Positions 46,351-58,269 of a stretch of 64,000 nt of DNA are shown here, in pieces. Both the position numbers and the translations under genes were made by a program. The notes under the pieces were generated by a model. The model did no database searches. It was not told the origin of the DNA and saw nothing but the letters and a program-made list of their open reading frames with translations. This DNA comes from Sphaerosporella brunnea (Eukaryota; Ascomycota; Pezizomycetes; Pezizales; Pyronemataceae): assembly GCA_008704415.1 (NCBI GenBank), contig VXIS01000009.1, forward strand, positions 248,001 through 312,000, given 5' to 3'. The first letter of the stretch is position 1, and the number at the start of each line of letters is the position of its first letter.

Positions 46351-49344
46351 CTTCGTTCCATTAAGCGTGGCAATCGCTGAGTGTTGTGGCTGTGGGAAGT
46401 CCGCTTACCGCCGTACTTCAATGGTGCGGCGCCACACTCGCTAGGTTTTTACCCGTGCGTCCGTCAGTGGTACGTGTTGCAAATCGACGTCCCTTTTGTT
46501 CATGGAGGCACCTACAGTACAGCTGCTGGGCTGGGGTCCTTCATCCCGCCCAAGTAGCCGCTGCGGTGCGGTGTCAGCGTCATGAAAGTAGAACGCTGTG
46601 ACAGATGGGGACAATGAAGCTGGATCAAGATCTCGCTGCATAGACCGACAAGACATGCAGTTGCGCAGGGTGATGGATAGCCTGGGATGGGACGAGATGC
46701 AGTTCGCCTTCAAGCTACCACAGCCAGTCTCCACCACCGCGCACTGCTGGTTCTGAAAACCATTTGGACTGGTGATAGCGATCATCCAATCGCCAACAAG
46801 TCTCTGCAATCTTTTCGGCGATCTACCGACTCAACCAGCGCTGGGGCAATGACCGGGTAAAAACTGTCTTCGCCAAAACTCAAGCAGCACGGACACGGTG
46901 CAAGGATCTATCCACTGGCCCTGACCAGAGTATCACGCGGCGACCCATCAGCTGGAACAGTGCAGTGACCAATCGTGGATGTCCCAGCGCCTTTCAAACG
47001 GTCCCCGGGCACGCCCGCATGAACCGCAATCAGTGCAGCGCGATCGGTGCCAATCATTGGCCTCTTGCCGAAGGACACCGTCGAACGTAGGGGTTTTCGG
47101 CGAATCCAGTTTGCCCCGCCTTGATCGCCACGCCTCGGAGGCAGGTGGCCAAGGCGCCACCAATTGAACTCCAGCGGCTGCGCTCCGTAGATCTATAGCA
47201 TAGCGTCAATACATATGTGGTTAGGACCAGCGTGGGGATGAGCATGCGGCCTGTCATGAACCTTCTCACGGGCTTAGCGGGCTGTTTCTGGACTCAGTTC
47301 AACACATTGGAATTGGATGAAACCGGAAAGCAAAGTCTGGATAATACAAGACGGTTTTGATGAAGTAAGTGAGGTACAATTTGAAAGAGCGCCTTGTGGG
47401 ATGTTGTAGTCTTGCCTTCTGATCAAAGGTGTTGTTTGCACCTCGGCCGATCTGCTTATCAGATAATGTGCCGCACACTGCACACTGAATTCGGTCAACC
47501 GGACTCGCTGGTTTGCGGACAAACCAGCCCAGCCTGGTGGTCACGTGGGAAAGCTGCGTGCCAAGATTCAAGATATGTTTGACGCGATTCGGTGGCCGGT
47601 TACATGCGGAACGCAATGCTCGCTACAGTGCCAGGAAATGATCGGCGTATCGATGATAGAAATCCACGTTTGGTTCATCGGGTTTTCACACCTGCACATT
47701 GATTAAGCACCCTGGGAACTGTGCGGACTCCGCAGCCACTTTCGATGCAGTGTTTGCATGCAGTGTGTCTCAGGCAACAGCTGTCCCAGTTGCGCAGGAT
47801 GATATCGGCCAGTCTTCAATTCTCTTTTACATTCGCTGGCCACCCATCACCCGCATTCCGACCAATGAAGTGCATTCTTACCTCCGCTCATTCCGCATAC
47901 CCGCCGGGCTCAACTAGCGACTCACTCCCCTCTGCCTCTCACCTCACGTTACGCAATACCGTCCTTCTAACGCCCGGTATCCGCGTCTTCTGTGGTTGCG
48001 ATCAGGCTGGCTGTCGTCAGCCACCACAACACCCACAGCGGGACTCTCCTGGCAACGAAAACAAGCTTCCACTGGGCCGCAAAGGTTGCTTTCTCCGCGT
48101 TTCCGCATAGACGTGCCTGGACCCGCGGATCAGAACGAATTGCGCTCCTGGTTGTCTACCAGTCTTGGTGCGCGGTACTACCATTTGCCAGTCACTGGCA
48201 TGCATTCGTGATTCCTCACGACCAGTTGCATGACGAGCCCGGTGGGGCGCCGGCATTGGTTGCGTCGGTAATTCACTGGGAGCGTGGCGTGTTTTCAACA
48301 AACAATCATTAGTACCGTGGAAAGGGCCTCGTCGGGTCCCTTTTTGATGCGCTCATGCCGAACTAACCGTGGTCGTGGCGCCCGCCAGTGTTCCGGCCGC
48401 GTTTTCCCTCCGTGGGTCTTCCTTCACAGGAACGCCTGTTGACCCGCGGAAAAGGGGCGTCATCGTGGTTACTTTGAATAACATCAGCTCATGATGTATA
48501 AATAGAACAGCAAAAGGTTGCCAATTGCGATTGGAAACTTATCGCCCATTCACCGCGGAAAACATCTGCCTCCTTCTGTACAAATCAGGAGAATCATGGC
48601 CTTGCTGGCAGCGCTGGGACTTCAGGCGCCCCGGGGCGCAGCCCCAGTTGAATGACAGGATTTAGAAGTCGACTGCATTCCCGGTAGTGGTGTTGTCGAT
48701 GTCGCTCCGGGAGGTGGTCGACATGGCGGTGGTGGTGGCAGTATCGGCGGTGTTTGCCATGTGCGTGGCGGTAGTGTAGAAAGCGGTGGCAGACACAAGC
48801 ACGGCTTAGCACTGGTTCAGGAGGCGGGGAGCAGTATGATCAGGGTGCTTCCTTTTCAAGCCAGCGGCTGTCTCTCCGTTGACACTTGTGAATTGCGACG
48901 CCGCAGAACGTACGCTGGAAGCGTACAGACACCTCGGATTCCAGGACAATAGCGCGTAAAACCCCGATATTGGAACCCGCAGTGTCGACTAGATGGTTGT
49001 CTGCGTCGGGAAGCTATGCGGATGCCGGCATGAATATCCAGGAGATTTTTTTGATGCCTGAGGCGTATATATTCGCGATCGACGGGGTCTGCGAGCTTCT
49101 TGAGGAGCACGACGACTGCTGCCGCAGCGCTGAACAACACGAGGAGGCACATACCTTGGCAAAGTGCCGGCTATAGGCGAGTTTCTCGACCAACACTACG
49201 GCAGCAGCTCGCGATCTCTTGTTTGCAGTTCGCCTGCTCGGGCTCTGCTCGATTCCAGCAGCTGGCACGTCTAGAGAGCAAAAAATACAGCAAAGCCAAA
49301 GCGCAAGGCGCAGCAGTGGGTGTTTCAAGCGCAAATTATAGCGA
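46351..49344. other. No supportable gene
   Basis: Frames are short. Around 47700-48310 several plus frames look slightly protein-like (for example FYIRWPPITRIPTNEVHSYL and HWHAFVIPHDQLHDE), but they are out of phase and match nothing known. Two related segments at about 49085-49120 and 49175-49205 share VVLLKKLA / VVLVEKLA on the minus strand. Confidence 0.4.
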
Positions 49345-49355
49345 GGGTTAGGGTT
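49345..49355 (+). promoter_or_regulatory. Telomere-like 11-mer upstream of the F-box gene
   Basis: GGGTTAGGGTT, identical to 30582-30592. It lies about 500 bases before ATG 49851. See the finding on the three matching sites. Confidence 0.3.
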
Positions 49356-49850
49356 CACAATCGCACTGGACTCAGCTAAACCACTTTCGGACTGTAGCGA
49401 GTGATCAGGAGATCACGAGTGATTTCCGGTGAAGCCCAGCCGCAAGCTGATTGTGCGGCCTCGTCCACCGCCGCACCCTCGTCCACCATCATGAGCGCCC
49501 AATCCCCCCCTTCCGCCCCGTGTTTTCGCGCGAGGGATACACAATCTATCACTCGATTCTTCTGCAACAGCTTTGGTTGATCGGCAAGAGGAGGGCAGTT
49601 TACAGGATTTCGCCACCATAGGTTGACCGGAAACAGCGAGCCTGTAGTGATACTTACACCTCTATGTGTCTAAGGATAAGCCATGTGCTTGTGGACTTCC
49701 GCTTCCATTCTCAAAAAGCATCGACACTCTTGAATACCACCTCTACTGCAAAACGCCGACATAGCATGCCTACGATTGTGAGGACTGGATTCGCTTGGTC
49801 TTTGGATGAACTAACTCCGTCAGAAGGCAAGCAACAACCACGCTGGTGCC

Positions 49851-50573
49851 ATGCCCCAGGTGCCCCAGCCTCCCACAGATCTCTGCCACCTGGCCACCGA
49901 GCTTTTGGTGATGATTGGGTTGCATCTGGAGACTCACAACGACATCTAGCACCTGCAGTTGGTGAACCGGCACCTGCACCGGCTTTTCAACCCGCGGCTC
50001 TATGAAATCCGCGTCACCGGGAGGCAGCGTGCCCAGCTGGCGACTGACGGCAACGTCAGCGCGGTGGAGAGGCTGCTGGCGAACAAGGTCCTCGACGTCA
50101 AGCGATTGTATTATCGCAAGATTGACGGTTACTACGAGACCGCCGACAGGCTGAGGCATTCGGTGCAGGAAATGGGCATGGCAATGTGTAGAGCCCTGAT
50201 TGCGGCGGGTGCCAGGTGTGCAAACACCGTCATCAATCCTAGGGCCCTCGAATTGCAGTTCGCAAGGTTGCTCAAAGACCCCGACGCCTTTGTTCAAAAT
50301 GTCCCCGCTCCCTCAGGGCGAGAGAAGATGTGTGGTCCAAAAGACATGCTCTGGCACGTTTCCACGGTTTCCAAGGCGCTGTACTACTCTGAGAAAGACA
50401 AAGCCTTGTGCCTGTGGTTTCGGCGTTGCCGTGGTAGGCGCTGGGCCGTTGTGGAACGCGCGTCGCGATGCAGAGGGGCGGTGTGCGGCAGGGGTGCTGA
50501 GGAAGCGGGCTGTCGTCGTGAACGTCATGAGAATCCTTCTGTCTTCGAACAGCACTCGCACACCGCTAGCTAG
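49851..50573 (+). pseudogene. F-box/ankyrin protein gene with a stop inside the F-box
   Basis: From ATG 49851 the frame reads MPQVPQPPTDLCHLATELL and VMIGLHLETHNDI, then TAG at codon 33 (49947-49949), then HLQLVNRHLHRLFNPRLYEI. Ignoring the stop this is a standard fungal F-box (LPTELL...LV NR.L..L.NP.LY). Ankyrin-like units follow: TDGNVSAVERLLANKVLDV and MGMAMCRALIAAGA. F-box proteins recruit targets to SCF ubiquitin ligases, and ankyrin repeats often choose the target. Downstream of about residue 150 the frame becomes Arg/Cys-rich and probably no longer follows the ancestral frame. The stop is a single substitution away from CAG or TTG. A shorter protein starting after the stop is possible but would lack half the F-box. 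Confidence 0.65.
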
Positions 50574-51959
50574 ATACATGAAACGTAACTGGCGCTCGCA
50601 TCAGCGTCAGGGTTCGACGATTGCCTCCTCTCGCGGTGCACTTGAATTACCCCTGTCAGTTGATTCATCCTGCCTCACTCATATAGCTTTTTCCTTCTCA
50701 CTCACGTGGCTCGGCTCTCGTCATTCACCTGTAGTTGAGCATGGCTCAAATTTCCTCCTCGCGCAACTCTTCCTCTGTTCCGCCTCCTCATACTTTACTA
50801 TCTCTCCGTGACCTTGTTCTGATAGTGGTGAAACCATCCGTCGGGGACTCATCATGGTGCATCCATTACCACCAGCAAAGTCTGTGGTGGTAAATATATT
50901 GCTGGAAGGAACTCCCGACACCCGCACACCTTGCAGTGCAGTTAAGGAACGCGATTCGACATGCATACAATTATAGCATTGTGCAGGACGATATGACCAC
51001 TAGTTTGAAATACCTTTACAAAAGACGCTTCCTGGACGCGTCTGCCCAACGGCGCGCCCATTCCCGTAACAACCGTGCTGTGGTCAACAAGGTTATGTCC
51101 ACATGTCCCCGACCCACGATGACAGATCATGCCACAGACTATTGTCGTTCAAGTCGTGGTTGGCTTTCCAAGCGAGTACTGAGCGACAATCTACCTTGCT
51201 GCGCCCACCGGGTCTTGAAATTGGCTTGCACTGACCACTTGCCGACCGCGAAAGGGTTCGTACTGGAGCGGTCGTCAGTTGGAGCTTCTGGCACCCCGGG
51301 AGTGCCGGTGGTCTTTGATTTGTCCATACTACAATCCGAAGCGTTCCGAGTTCACTTGGCAGAATCGACGATAGTGCGGTGGAATTGGAAACGCTCACAG
51401 TGAAGCATGAAATGGATAAGGTGTTGGAATAACGAAAGTGGAGCTACGATTGGGCACGTAGATTGCAGGGATGAATCGCCGCGTGGAACGCGTGGAGCGG
51501 TGGTTGCTGGGTAGGCGATTGTCACTCCGCAGCAGCTCGGTGGCGAGCCTGCATAAATGCAAGAATTGGGGATAAAAACACCTTTCGCTTGTCGATGCCA
51601 ATACGCGTTGAAATGGGATCAGTTTGGACGATCACCTGTCGTCTGCCATGCGTGTGTCCACTGGATACTGTGCAATGCGCGCACTGTAGCCATCCCAAAC
51701 CCACGGCCTGTACAGGAAGATAAATGTCTACAAGGCACAACTACGATGCCGAACCGCGGACTGCAAGCTTCCACCTTTGACGCCTTGCCGTGTCAGGGAA
51801 AAACCATCTTGCAAGAAGTGCACGCCGACGCTGAATCTGCACAGGCAGGACAACATATCGTTGCCTCTCAGCAGTCCGACGGACGAAGACTCTGACAACA
51901 CTCCACTAGCGAGTTTAGGACAGCGCAGACGCACCGAGAAAGCAATTGACCCGAGACGA
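50574..51959. other. No supportable gene
   Basis: A plus frame at 50936-51403 (155 codons) and one at 51777-51974, ending PTDEDSDNTPLASLGQRR, are possibly coding by composition but have no recognisable domain. Confidence 0.4.
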
Positions 51960-52077
51960 CCCAGCTCGGGCTAGAAACTCGAGGTGACAAGACAAGCCGA
52001 TCCGATGGTTCGTCCTCTACGAACCAAGCTGGCTCAAGCTGAGCGTGGACGATCGGCTCGCGCCAGCTCGAGATTTC
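51960..52077. repeat. GGCTCGAGCTTCAAG-type dispersed repeat, copy B
   Basis: Contains CCAGCTCGGGCT, ACTCGAGG, AAGCTGGCTCAAGCTGAGC and GCCAGCTCGAG words shared with 6788-6875. Diverged, without visible ends. Confidence 0.3.
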
Positions 52078-53917
52078 AGCGTGACGGCGATTGCCAGGGT
52101 TGATGGGAATAAAAATTATGGCGAGTGTTGTGCATTGAAAAAAAATCATCAAAATTCGCGGCGTCGTGTTGAAACTTCAAGTTGCTTGCTGCTGTGGCGC
52201 TCCCTCGCGCAACACCCTTCACACAATACTACCTACCGTATTTGATGGTTGTCATAGACGCGATGGTCTGGATCCTGAGCTTGGACGCACCCGGTGCCAC
52301 CAACCTGGACCACCACCACGAGACTGCTGCCTGCCCATCTACCATGAGACGTTGATTGGAGCAAGAGAGCATAGAAAACATCATTTTCTGCGAACCCTGC
52401 AGCATCTGCGCAATTCCCACCCCTTCCAGAAATGTGCAACCGTGATCGTGTGACTCTGCCGCCCACTCAGACCCCGTGACACGTTTTGTCAGACGCCCCG
52501 GCTTGCGTGAGCTACGACTCTCTAGAAACATTCGCTCTGGATTGGTGGTGGAGATAGGGCCGCGCAGGTGCATTGAGGTCTCGTGTGGATGGTCACCAAG
52601 AGCGGGTTGTTGGCAGAACCAGTGGAGCCGGCAGGCTTTTCCTAAGCACACCATCTAGACCACCACCGCAAGAGTTCTAACCATCCAAATTGAATTTCGC
52701 TTGATAAATGACCCACGAACACGGGAAAGTCGGTTCTATAAGAGGGCTGTTTTGTCGCACAGAAAGAAAAACATTTTGGAGAGGCCCAACTCTGCTGATC
52801 CTGCTCCTCGTGCTTATTATCCTCCTATGACGGTATTCTGCCAGAAACGTTAGCCGGCGGACGCTGAAACCTACACAAAAATTCCATCCGGTTTGTGTGA
52901 GTACCAACTATACCGGCGTCTTAGAGTTAAGCGCAGCGCCGCGCGGTAAAACTCTTGGCAGGATAGGGTCCAAGGTAGTCCGGAGGCTTTCCGACACAGG
53001 CAAAAGCGTTCTTTGTAAACGAAAACCCACGCGCAAAATATGGAACACGTTATAGTGGCGAGTCGATATGAGTGCCACACCATAATTGATTGATATTTTG
53101 GCCGACTGCAGTAGCTTGAAACATCTGCGTCCGGTCGACCAGCCGTCGCCCACCCGCTCATCCCAGTGCGCAGCAGCAAAGACTTTCCGCCACACCCAAT
53201 CCGCACGCCGCAGCACACCACACGTCGTGAGAGCCCACCGCATTAACATAAGCACCAGCTATCGACAGTGACACCGTCTATAGCGTCAACACGCGGTGCT
53301 CCACCAGGCCACCATCTGATTAGATGGTGGCGGCGTCCCGCGCTCACTATCTACGCTGATGATGAAATTGCAGCGAGTAGGCATCCCGATCAAGATTTGC
53401 GCAGAGGCAGGTTAGGCTTCCGTGAGGGGAGAAAAGCAAAGTCGAGTGACACCGCATGCGTGAACTCCAAAGATTGCAGTCGAGGGTCAAGAAGTTTCCA
53501 TACAGAAAAATATAGGATTGTCTGGAACAGTGGTCAATTACCTTAACCGCAAGATTATCCGAACAGAGCACATGAAGCGTCTGATCCAGGATCAAGCCGA
53601 TAATCGGCTGGAAATTTATAACCACGGGCAAATCTTTCAGAAGCTCGCGCGCACGCCCAGAGAACTCTGACCCCGCCGGGGACGCCAGGTCATCGTCCCC
53701 GCCCAGAACATCGCTCTTCCCGCGCACCCAGTCGGCTCACCCTGCCCCCCGCACAACCGACCAGAGCGTGCGGCCCGACTTCAAGAATCAACTTGCGCGC
53801 GAAGATTTTGTCACACGGTCAGCGTCGTCCGATACCAAATTATGAGAGCAGCGGAAGCCCGTGAAAGTGGCGGCCTGGACTAAGCGTTGTATCTGGGATG
53901 CATACTCTCAGTTATAC
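52078..53917. other. No supportable gene
   Basis: Minus frames at 53347-53727 (for example GRARELLKDLPVVINFQP, with a possible AAG|GTAATT donor) and 52908-53255 could be exons of an unknown gene; neither shows a known domain and no consistent splice chain was found. Confidence 0.35.
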
Positions 53918-54000
53918 CGGCTCCAGCATGGCTAAGTGTATGGCGGCTCGACTTCAAGTTCAAGCATTTCAGGCTTGGCTCAGTTCATGGAGCCACTTCG
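53918..54000. repeat. GGCTCGAGCTTCAAG-type dispersed repeat, copy C
   Basis: The core ggcggctcgacttcaagttc nearly matches 6791-6811 with one missing base, followed by GCTTGGCTC and GGAGCC words. It confirms that the 6.8-kb block is repeated in the window. Confidence 0.4.
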
Positions 54001-56948
54001 TAATGAGGGAAGCTCGCTGGAGTCCACACCTTAGTAGCACTGCAGCAGGCGTGTACTCATCATTGCAGGTGTGTCAGGGGGCCACAGTCCAGACACAGTG
54101 ACCAGACGCTGAACTGCGAAAATCCTGCCAGGTCTGTGGCTTCGCTGAGCCCGTCCCCTTGCGTAGGGTCTCACACGCCTTCTTAAACTCGGCAGGGTGG
54201 CTTCGCGTCTATGGCACCTGCACCTTTCCGCGCCCAACTCCTTTCACCGTGCCTTGATTTGGTGGTCCCACCGCGTTGCGGAAGGTGCGTACAGTCAGAC
54301 GTGAGTTGAGGGCTTGGACCACGGACTCTGAGATCCATCTGTCTTCCTGGTCCAAAGCCTCATACCAAGAGGAAATTGAGAGCCAGGTACACCCTTGGGA
54401 AAGCTGCTCCCAGGATCCTTTAGCGGTTTCCATCGCATTTTAATTGTGGCACATAGCTTCGTCCATGCTGCCGGGCGTTGTCTTTCACGATGTCGTTGTC
54501 TTTCACAATGAACTATGGTATCGAAATACCACCAAATAATCTCGTGGCACAGGTCAGTGGTGTTTCGGTCGTCCAAGATCTTGCGATGCGTCACAATGTA
54601 TTAACGTGGATCACGTGTACACGGTGGCTTCGAGAATGCGGACTTGCAGTTTGTATTGATAGTACGCACTGACCACGATAATTAGAGCCCGACACTGCTG
54701 ATCAACTCAGTATTTATTGATGGTAGTCGACACAATCTGGGTTGCTCGAAAGGCAGTATCGAATCAAGAGAAAGATAATGAATGTAGGAAAAGGTCGCAG
54801 GTTTTATAGCCAACGATGCCAAAGACATGATGTCAGAACATGAAGCCATGACTTGGTGGCAGATTCGTAAAACAAGGAAATGATGGTCATAACACCTACA
54901 CAGTCTGCCTTGCCAATGCTGGAAGACCGCACCACGTAGTCACGAAAGGCGAAGAAAGCGGTACCGTAGAGCTAGGTGATTTCACCGGATTCAAAGCACG
55001 GTCGTTTTCGAGCAAACGCAGAGCGATTAAGTCGAAAGTAGTGTGGATGATGGTGGGGGATGACGCAAAGGCTCGAGCAAAAGTCGACTGCGGGCGGCGT
55101 GCGGAAATGTCGAGAAGGATGTGCGGTTTGCAACATCGTACAACCAAACAATCGTGACCCCGGCAGCACTAACCTGAACATGGCGCCCAATCTCAACTCC
55201 AGACGGAATAAACGGACCGTAAAGCAGCTAATCTCGGGGGGGGGGGGGGGCGGCTGCCCTTTGCAGCGCACAAAATCCTGGCTCGTGGCCTCAATCCGGC
55301 GACTCGTAGCAGGCACCACCGTTATGAACAGAGAGCGGATCGGGGTGGCTGGAGATCATGTTCTCTTTGCTTTTGTTTGAAAGGGTTCAAATTTGAGGTC
55401 GGACAATCGAGAGCTTGTTTATGACAGTTTCGTTTGGCGGCGCGCGGAGACGAGTTTCGTTCCCGCCTTTTCGCCATCCATCTTCGGCTTGATTGCAGTG
55501 CGTTTCCTCGAAAAGGACCGGCTTTGGGTCCGCCAAACTGTGTCAGTAGCGACGCTGTACGGTAGAATACTGAAATCTTACCACCGATACTGTGACGTAG
55601 CTTTATATCTTTAGCAAGGAGATACACACGAAAGAAACCATTCTCATTGTAATAATCTCACATCCGCTGCTTAGACGCGACGATGCTTCCGCCTCCTCCA
55701 CAGATGCTCGCAACTCTCGAGAGGACATTGTTGCCGCGAACAACAGATGCAGCGCGACAAGGCGGCGTCATCCAAGCGCACGTTGCGATGAAAGAAGCAC
55801 CCGCAGCAGGTCCACCAGGTGAAGGATATGACGTTGTCGGGGCCGTTGTCTTTCTTTGTGCGGTGGCGGAGCGAGCACATGGTTGCTTTTGGTCGGGTTG
55901 TTGATCAGGTGTTGGTGGGCGTTTGTCATCGCCGGGCACTTGGCGTGGGTACTCATACCTCGGTCTTGACCTTACTACCGGCGTGGCCGATTTAAATGAA
56001 CGCCGGTCGCAATAGAATCTCCATCGTACGCGGCTCAATCGCAAAAAACCCACAACCACATCTCAAGCGGAATAGCACACCAAGCGAAGGGCCGTACCAG
56101 CCTTAGGCACCCCGCCGAGGTAGAGCGGCGCAGCTGGCATGCATACTCACGAACCTGAGCGCAGGCCCAGCCCCGCTGCTATTCCATCTGCATCCAGCAT
56201 TGGGAGTCCTACCGCCCCTGTTCCTGTCGAGAGTACCGTGCACGATCGACGTCTCTTGGAAAAACGCGGTGCAAGGTTCCGAACAAAACGTTCCACAGCG
56301 ACACCGGCATGCCGGGAGGCAGATTCCGATTGTCATATGGATAGTTGAAGCCAGTGTTGAATCCACAGTTGCGCTCCCTGCGTAGAAGCGACCTCTCCCG
56401 CAACTCCCAGTCAATCTTCGATAGGGGTTTCTTCACAGAACCGCGGGCATCGAACCTGTCGCTGCCAGAGCAGCAACAACTGAAACCGGAGATACACCCG
56501 CCATCCGTGTACACCTCTGCGAAACGGTAGGCACACCGGAAACTACAACCAGCGTTTGTCGCTGAAACTGGGTTTGGCCGAATACGATTTGTTTGGACGC
56601 CGCTACCACGCCGTTTTGCACCATGGGGAAAATCGCCATGACCTCTGAGAAGCAACGCTTGCGCTGAAGTGAAGGCGCCATTCAGCCGTCGCTGTTCAAC
56701 GCGTCACGTCTCGGTGCGGGAGAGGGTATGTGTTCAATCACGTGAACTATACAGCATGCTGTACCCCAGTTCTCGGCATCAACCTGGGTCCCAGCTCTAT
56801 ATCGCTGAATGCTTGCGCCTTGCGCGGACTTACCTGTAACAGTTCAGCATCGTAACCGGGAGATCCACACAAGTGGAAGGAAGCCAACCCTAAACCGGGT
56901 AATGAAAGTGGCAGATTATAATGATGTGCCAGGTGTCGAGAGGCGAAC
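54001..56948. other. No supportable gene; G15 homopolymer at 55236-55250
   Basis: A run of fifteen G residues sits at 55236-55250. Open frames are short. No domain recognised. Confidence 0.45.
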
Positions 56949-57023
56949 AAATAAAAGAGACCCCCAACGGCACTTTCCCTGTGTAAACAGTTATTCCTTG
57001 TGATAAGCCAACCGTTGGACCGA
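56949..57023 (+). repeat. Hairpin repeat family, copy 6 (decayed)
   Basis: The most diverged copy: GGCGAACAAATAAAAGAGACC, CCCTGTGTAAACAGTTATTCC, then CCAACCGTTGGACCGAAAG. Hairpin 1 has lost pairing, though the order of blocks is kept. Confidence 0.55.
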
Positions 57024-57160
57024 AAGCTGTATGCCACCACTGTGCTACCCGCCAGGTGCTCGTCCTCCTCGCCGTGCACTGCATTCAGCTCAACCAAATG
57101 TGCCCATGTGAACGCTGGCGCCGGAAAGCTGAACTCACGCGTGCATGGGCGAGCGCCTCA

Positions 57161-57240
57161 AAAACAGGGACCTAACCCACGCCCTGTCCCCCGTGCAAAC
57201 GGCTCTTTCTGAGAGGAAACAACCCACGGACCGAATGTTG
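57161..57240 (+). repeat. Hairpin repeat family, copy 7
   Basis: AAAACAGGGACC, hairpin 1 intact (CAGGG / CCCTG), CCGTGCAAACGG, a shortened second hairpin, AACCCACGGACCGAATGTTG. The following 240 bases align with gaps to those after copy 3. Confidence 0.75.
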
Positions 57241-57421
57241 CCTGCGCTGCAGATTGCTCTTGATCTCGGCCCTCTCACTCATTCCCGGATCCAGGCGAAG
57301 TCATGACGCTGCTCTTGCAGGGGATTCTGGCCGCAACAGGCTCAACGCTCACACCCTCGGTTCGAAGCTCAACGGAGGCCTTCTCTGGGCGGCGGCGTCA
57401 CCAACGACTATAACAGGTCAA

Positions 57422-57548
57422 GATTGAGAGGGATGCCAGACATGAGAGAAAATACCTATAGCTCGCAGGCAAGTTTAGTCAACAGGGACCCAACACACGC
57501 CCTGCTCCCGGTGCCAGCAGTTGCGGACCCTAACCCACGGACCGATCG
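57422..57548 (+). repeat. Hairpin repeat family, copy 8 (extended)
   Basis: GATTGAGAGGGATG, ACATGAGAGAAAATACC, CAGGCAAG spacer, CAACAGGGACC, hairpin 1 closed as CAGGG / CCCTG, GGTGCCAGCAG, CCCACGGACCGA. The second hairpin is replaced by TTGCGGACCCTAA. Confidence 0.7.
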
Positions 57549-57790
57549 CGATGGCTGTGGTGGATAGCCTCATTCGTGTAGTGCGCTCACGTTTTGTTCG
57601 TTCCCTGAGTGACAGGTTTGTACTCTGCAACAACGCGAGCCGGCGAATTTCGACTGCGTTCAGATAGATGAGGCATGTTGCACATCGCAGCGCAACAACG
57701 TCATATCTGCGGGAAGGAAACAATATCTGGTCGGGGTTGAGACGCGTGCAAGGAATTGGACAACATTCCTTGAGCTCATATGCGAGCTCG

Positions 57791-57873
57791 AGAAACAGGG
57801 ACCATACACACGCCCTGTTCCCCGTGCAAACAGTCATTCCCTCTGAGAAGGAAGACCCACGGACCGAATGTTG
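57791..57873 (+). repeat. Hairpin repeat family, copy 9
   Basis: AGAAACAGGGACC, hairpin 1 intact, CCCCGTGCAAACAG, second hairpin GTC-A-TTCC / GGAA-GAC (compare GTTGTTCC / GGAAACAAC in copy 5), then CCCACGGACCGAATGTTG. All stems are formable. Confidence 0.8.
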
Positions 57874-58194
57874 CTGCATATCAAACTGTCCGCCAACGCC
57901 GGGATGCCGGCGGAGTCGACACCAGGCACCTCGAAAAGGTCTTCGTAAGGAGAGTTCCCATCTGGTCATGTCAGCCATAAAATGCGCGTCGTGGAGATGA
58001 TGAGCGAAAGCAGAAAACCAATCGCACTGTCACGCTTGGTATTCCATGAAGTCGCGATTCATGCGCGTTGCATGGATTAAATTACACGGAGATGGTCACC
58101 AGACGATGTCGGCGCACGTACATTGCGTCTGTCGCTTTTCCGCGCGTAACGGTTCTGTGGTGCGTCCGAGGTCCGCACGACCCGGCGAGCTTTA

Positions 58195-58269
58195 AAAACA
58201 GGGACTATACACACGCCCTGTTCCCAGTGCAAACAGCTGTTTGTCGGAAACAATCCACGGACCGGTTCG
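58195..58269 (+). repeat. Hairpin repeat family, copy 10
   Basis: AAAAACAGGGAC, hairpin 1 intact, CAGTGCAAACAG, compact second hairpin TGTTT / AAACA, then TCCACGGACCGGTTCG. About 400 bases separate copy 9 from copy 10. Confidence 0.75.

Noticed and set aside
47992..48312. Possible small gene (ends LHDEPGGAPALVASVIHWERG)
   Set aside because: Looks mildly protein-like, but overlapping plus frames are just as plausible and no family or splice structure supports it.
57358..57370. B-box-like GGTTCGAAGC inside the flank of hairpin copy 7
   Set aside because: It is not conserved in the other copies, so a tRNA-derived (SINE) origin for the hairpin family is not supported.
34464..58269. Conserved peptide (RDxTHALFPVQT) across many plus-strand frames
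   Set aside because: It is the translation of the hairpin repeat. Indels between copies do not respect the frame and pairing rather than codons is conserved, so I do not treat it as a protein family.
34464..58269. CRISPR array
   Set aside because: The repeats are dispersed, diverged and hundreds of bases apart with unequal spacing, and the sequence is a eukaryotic nuclear one.
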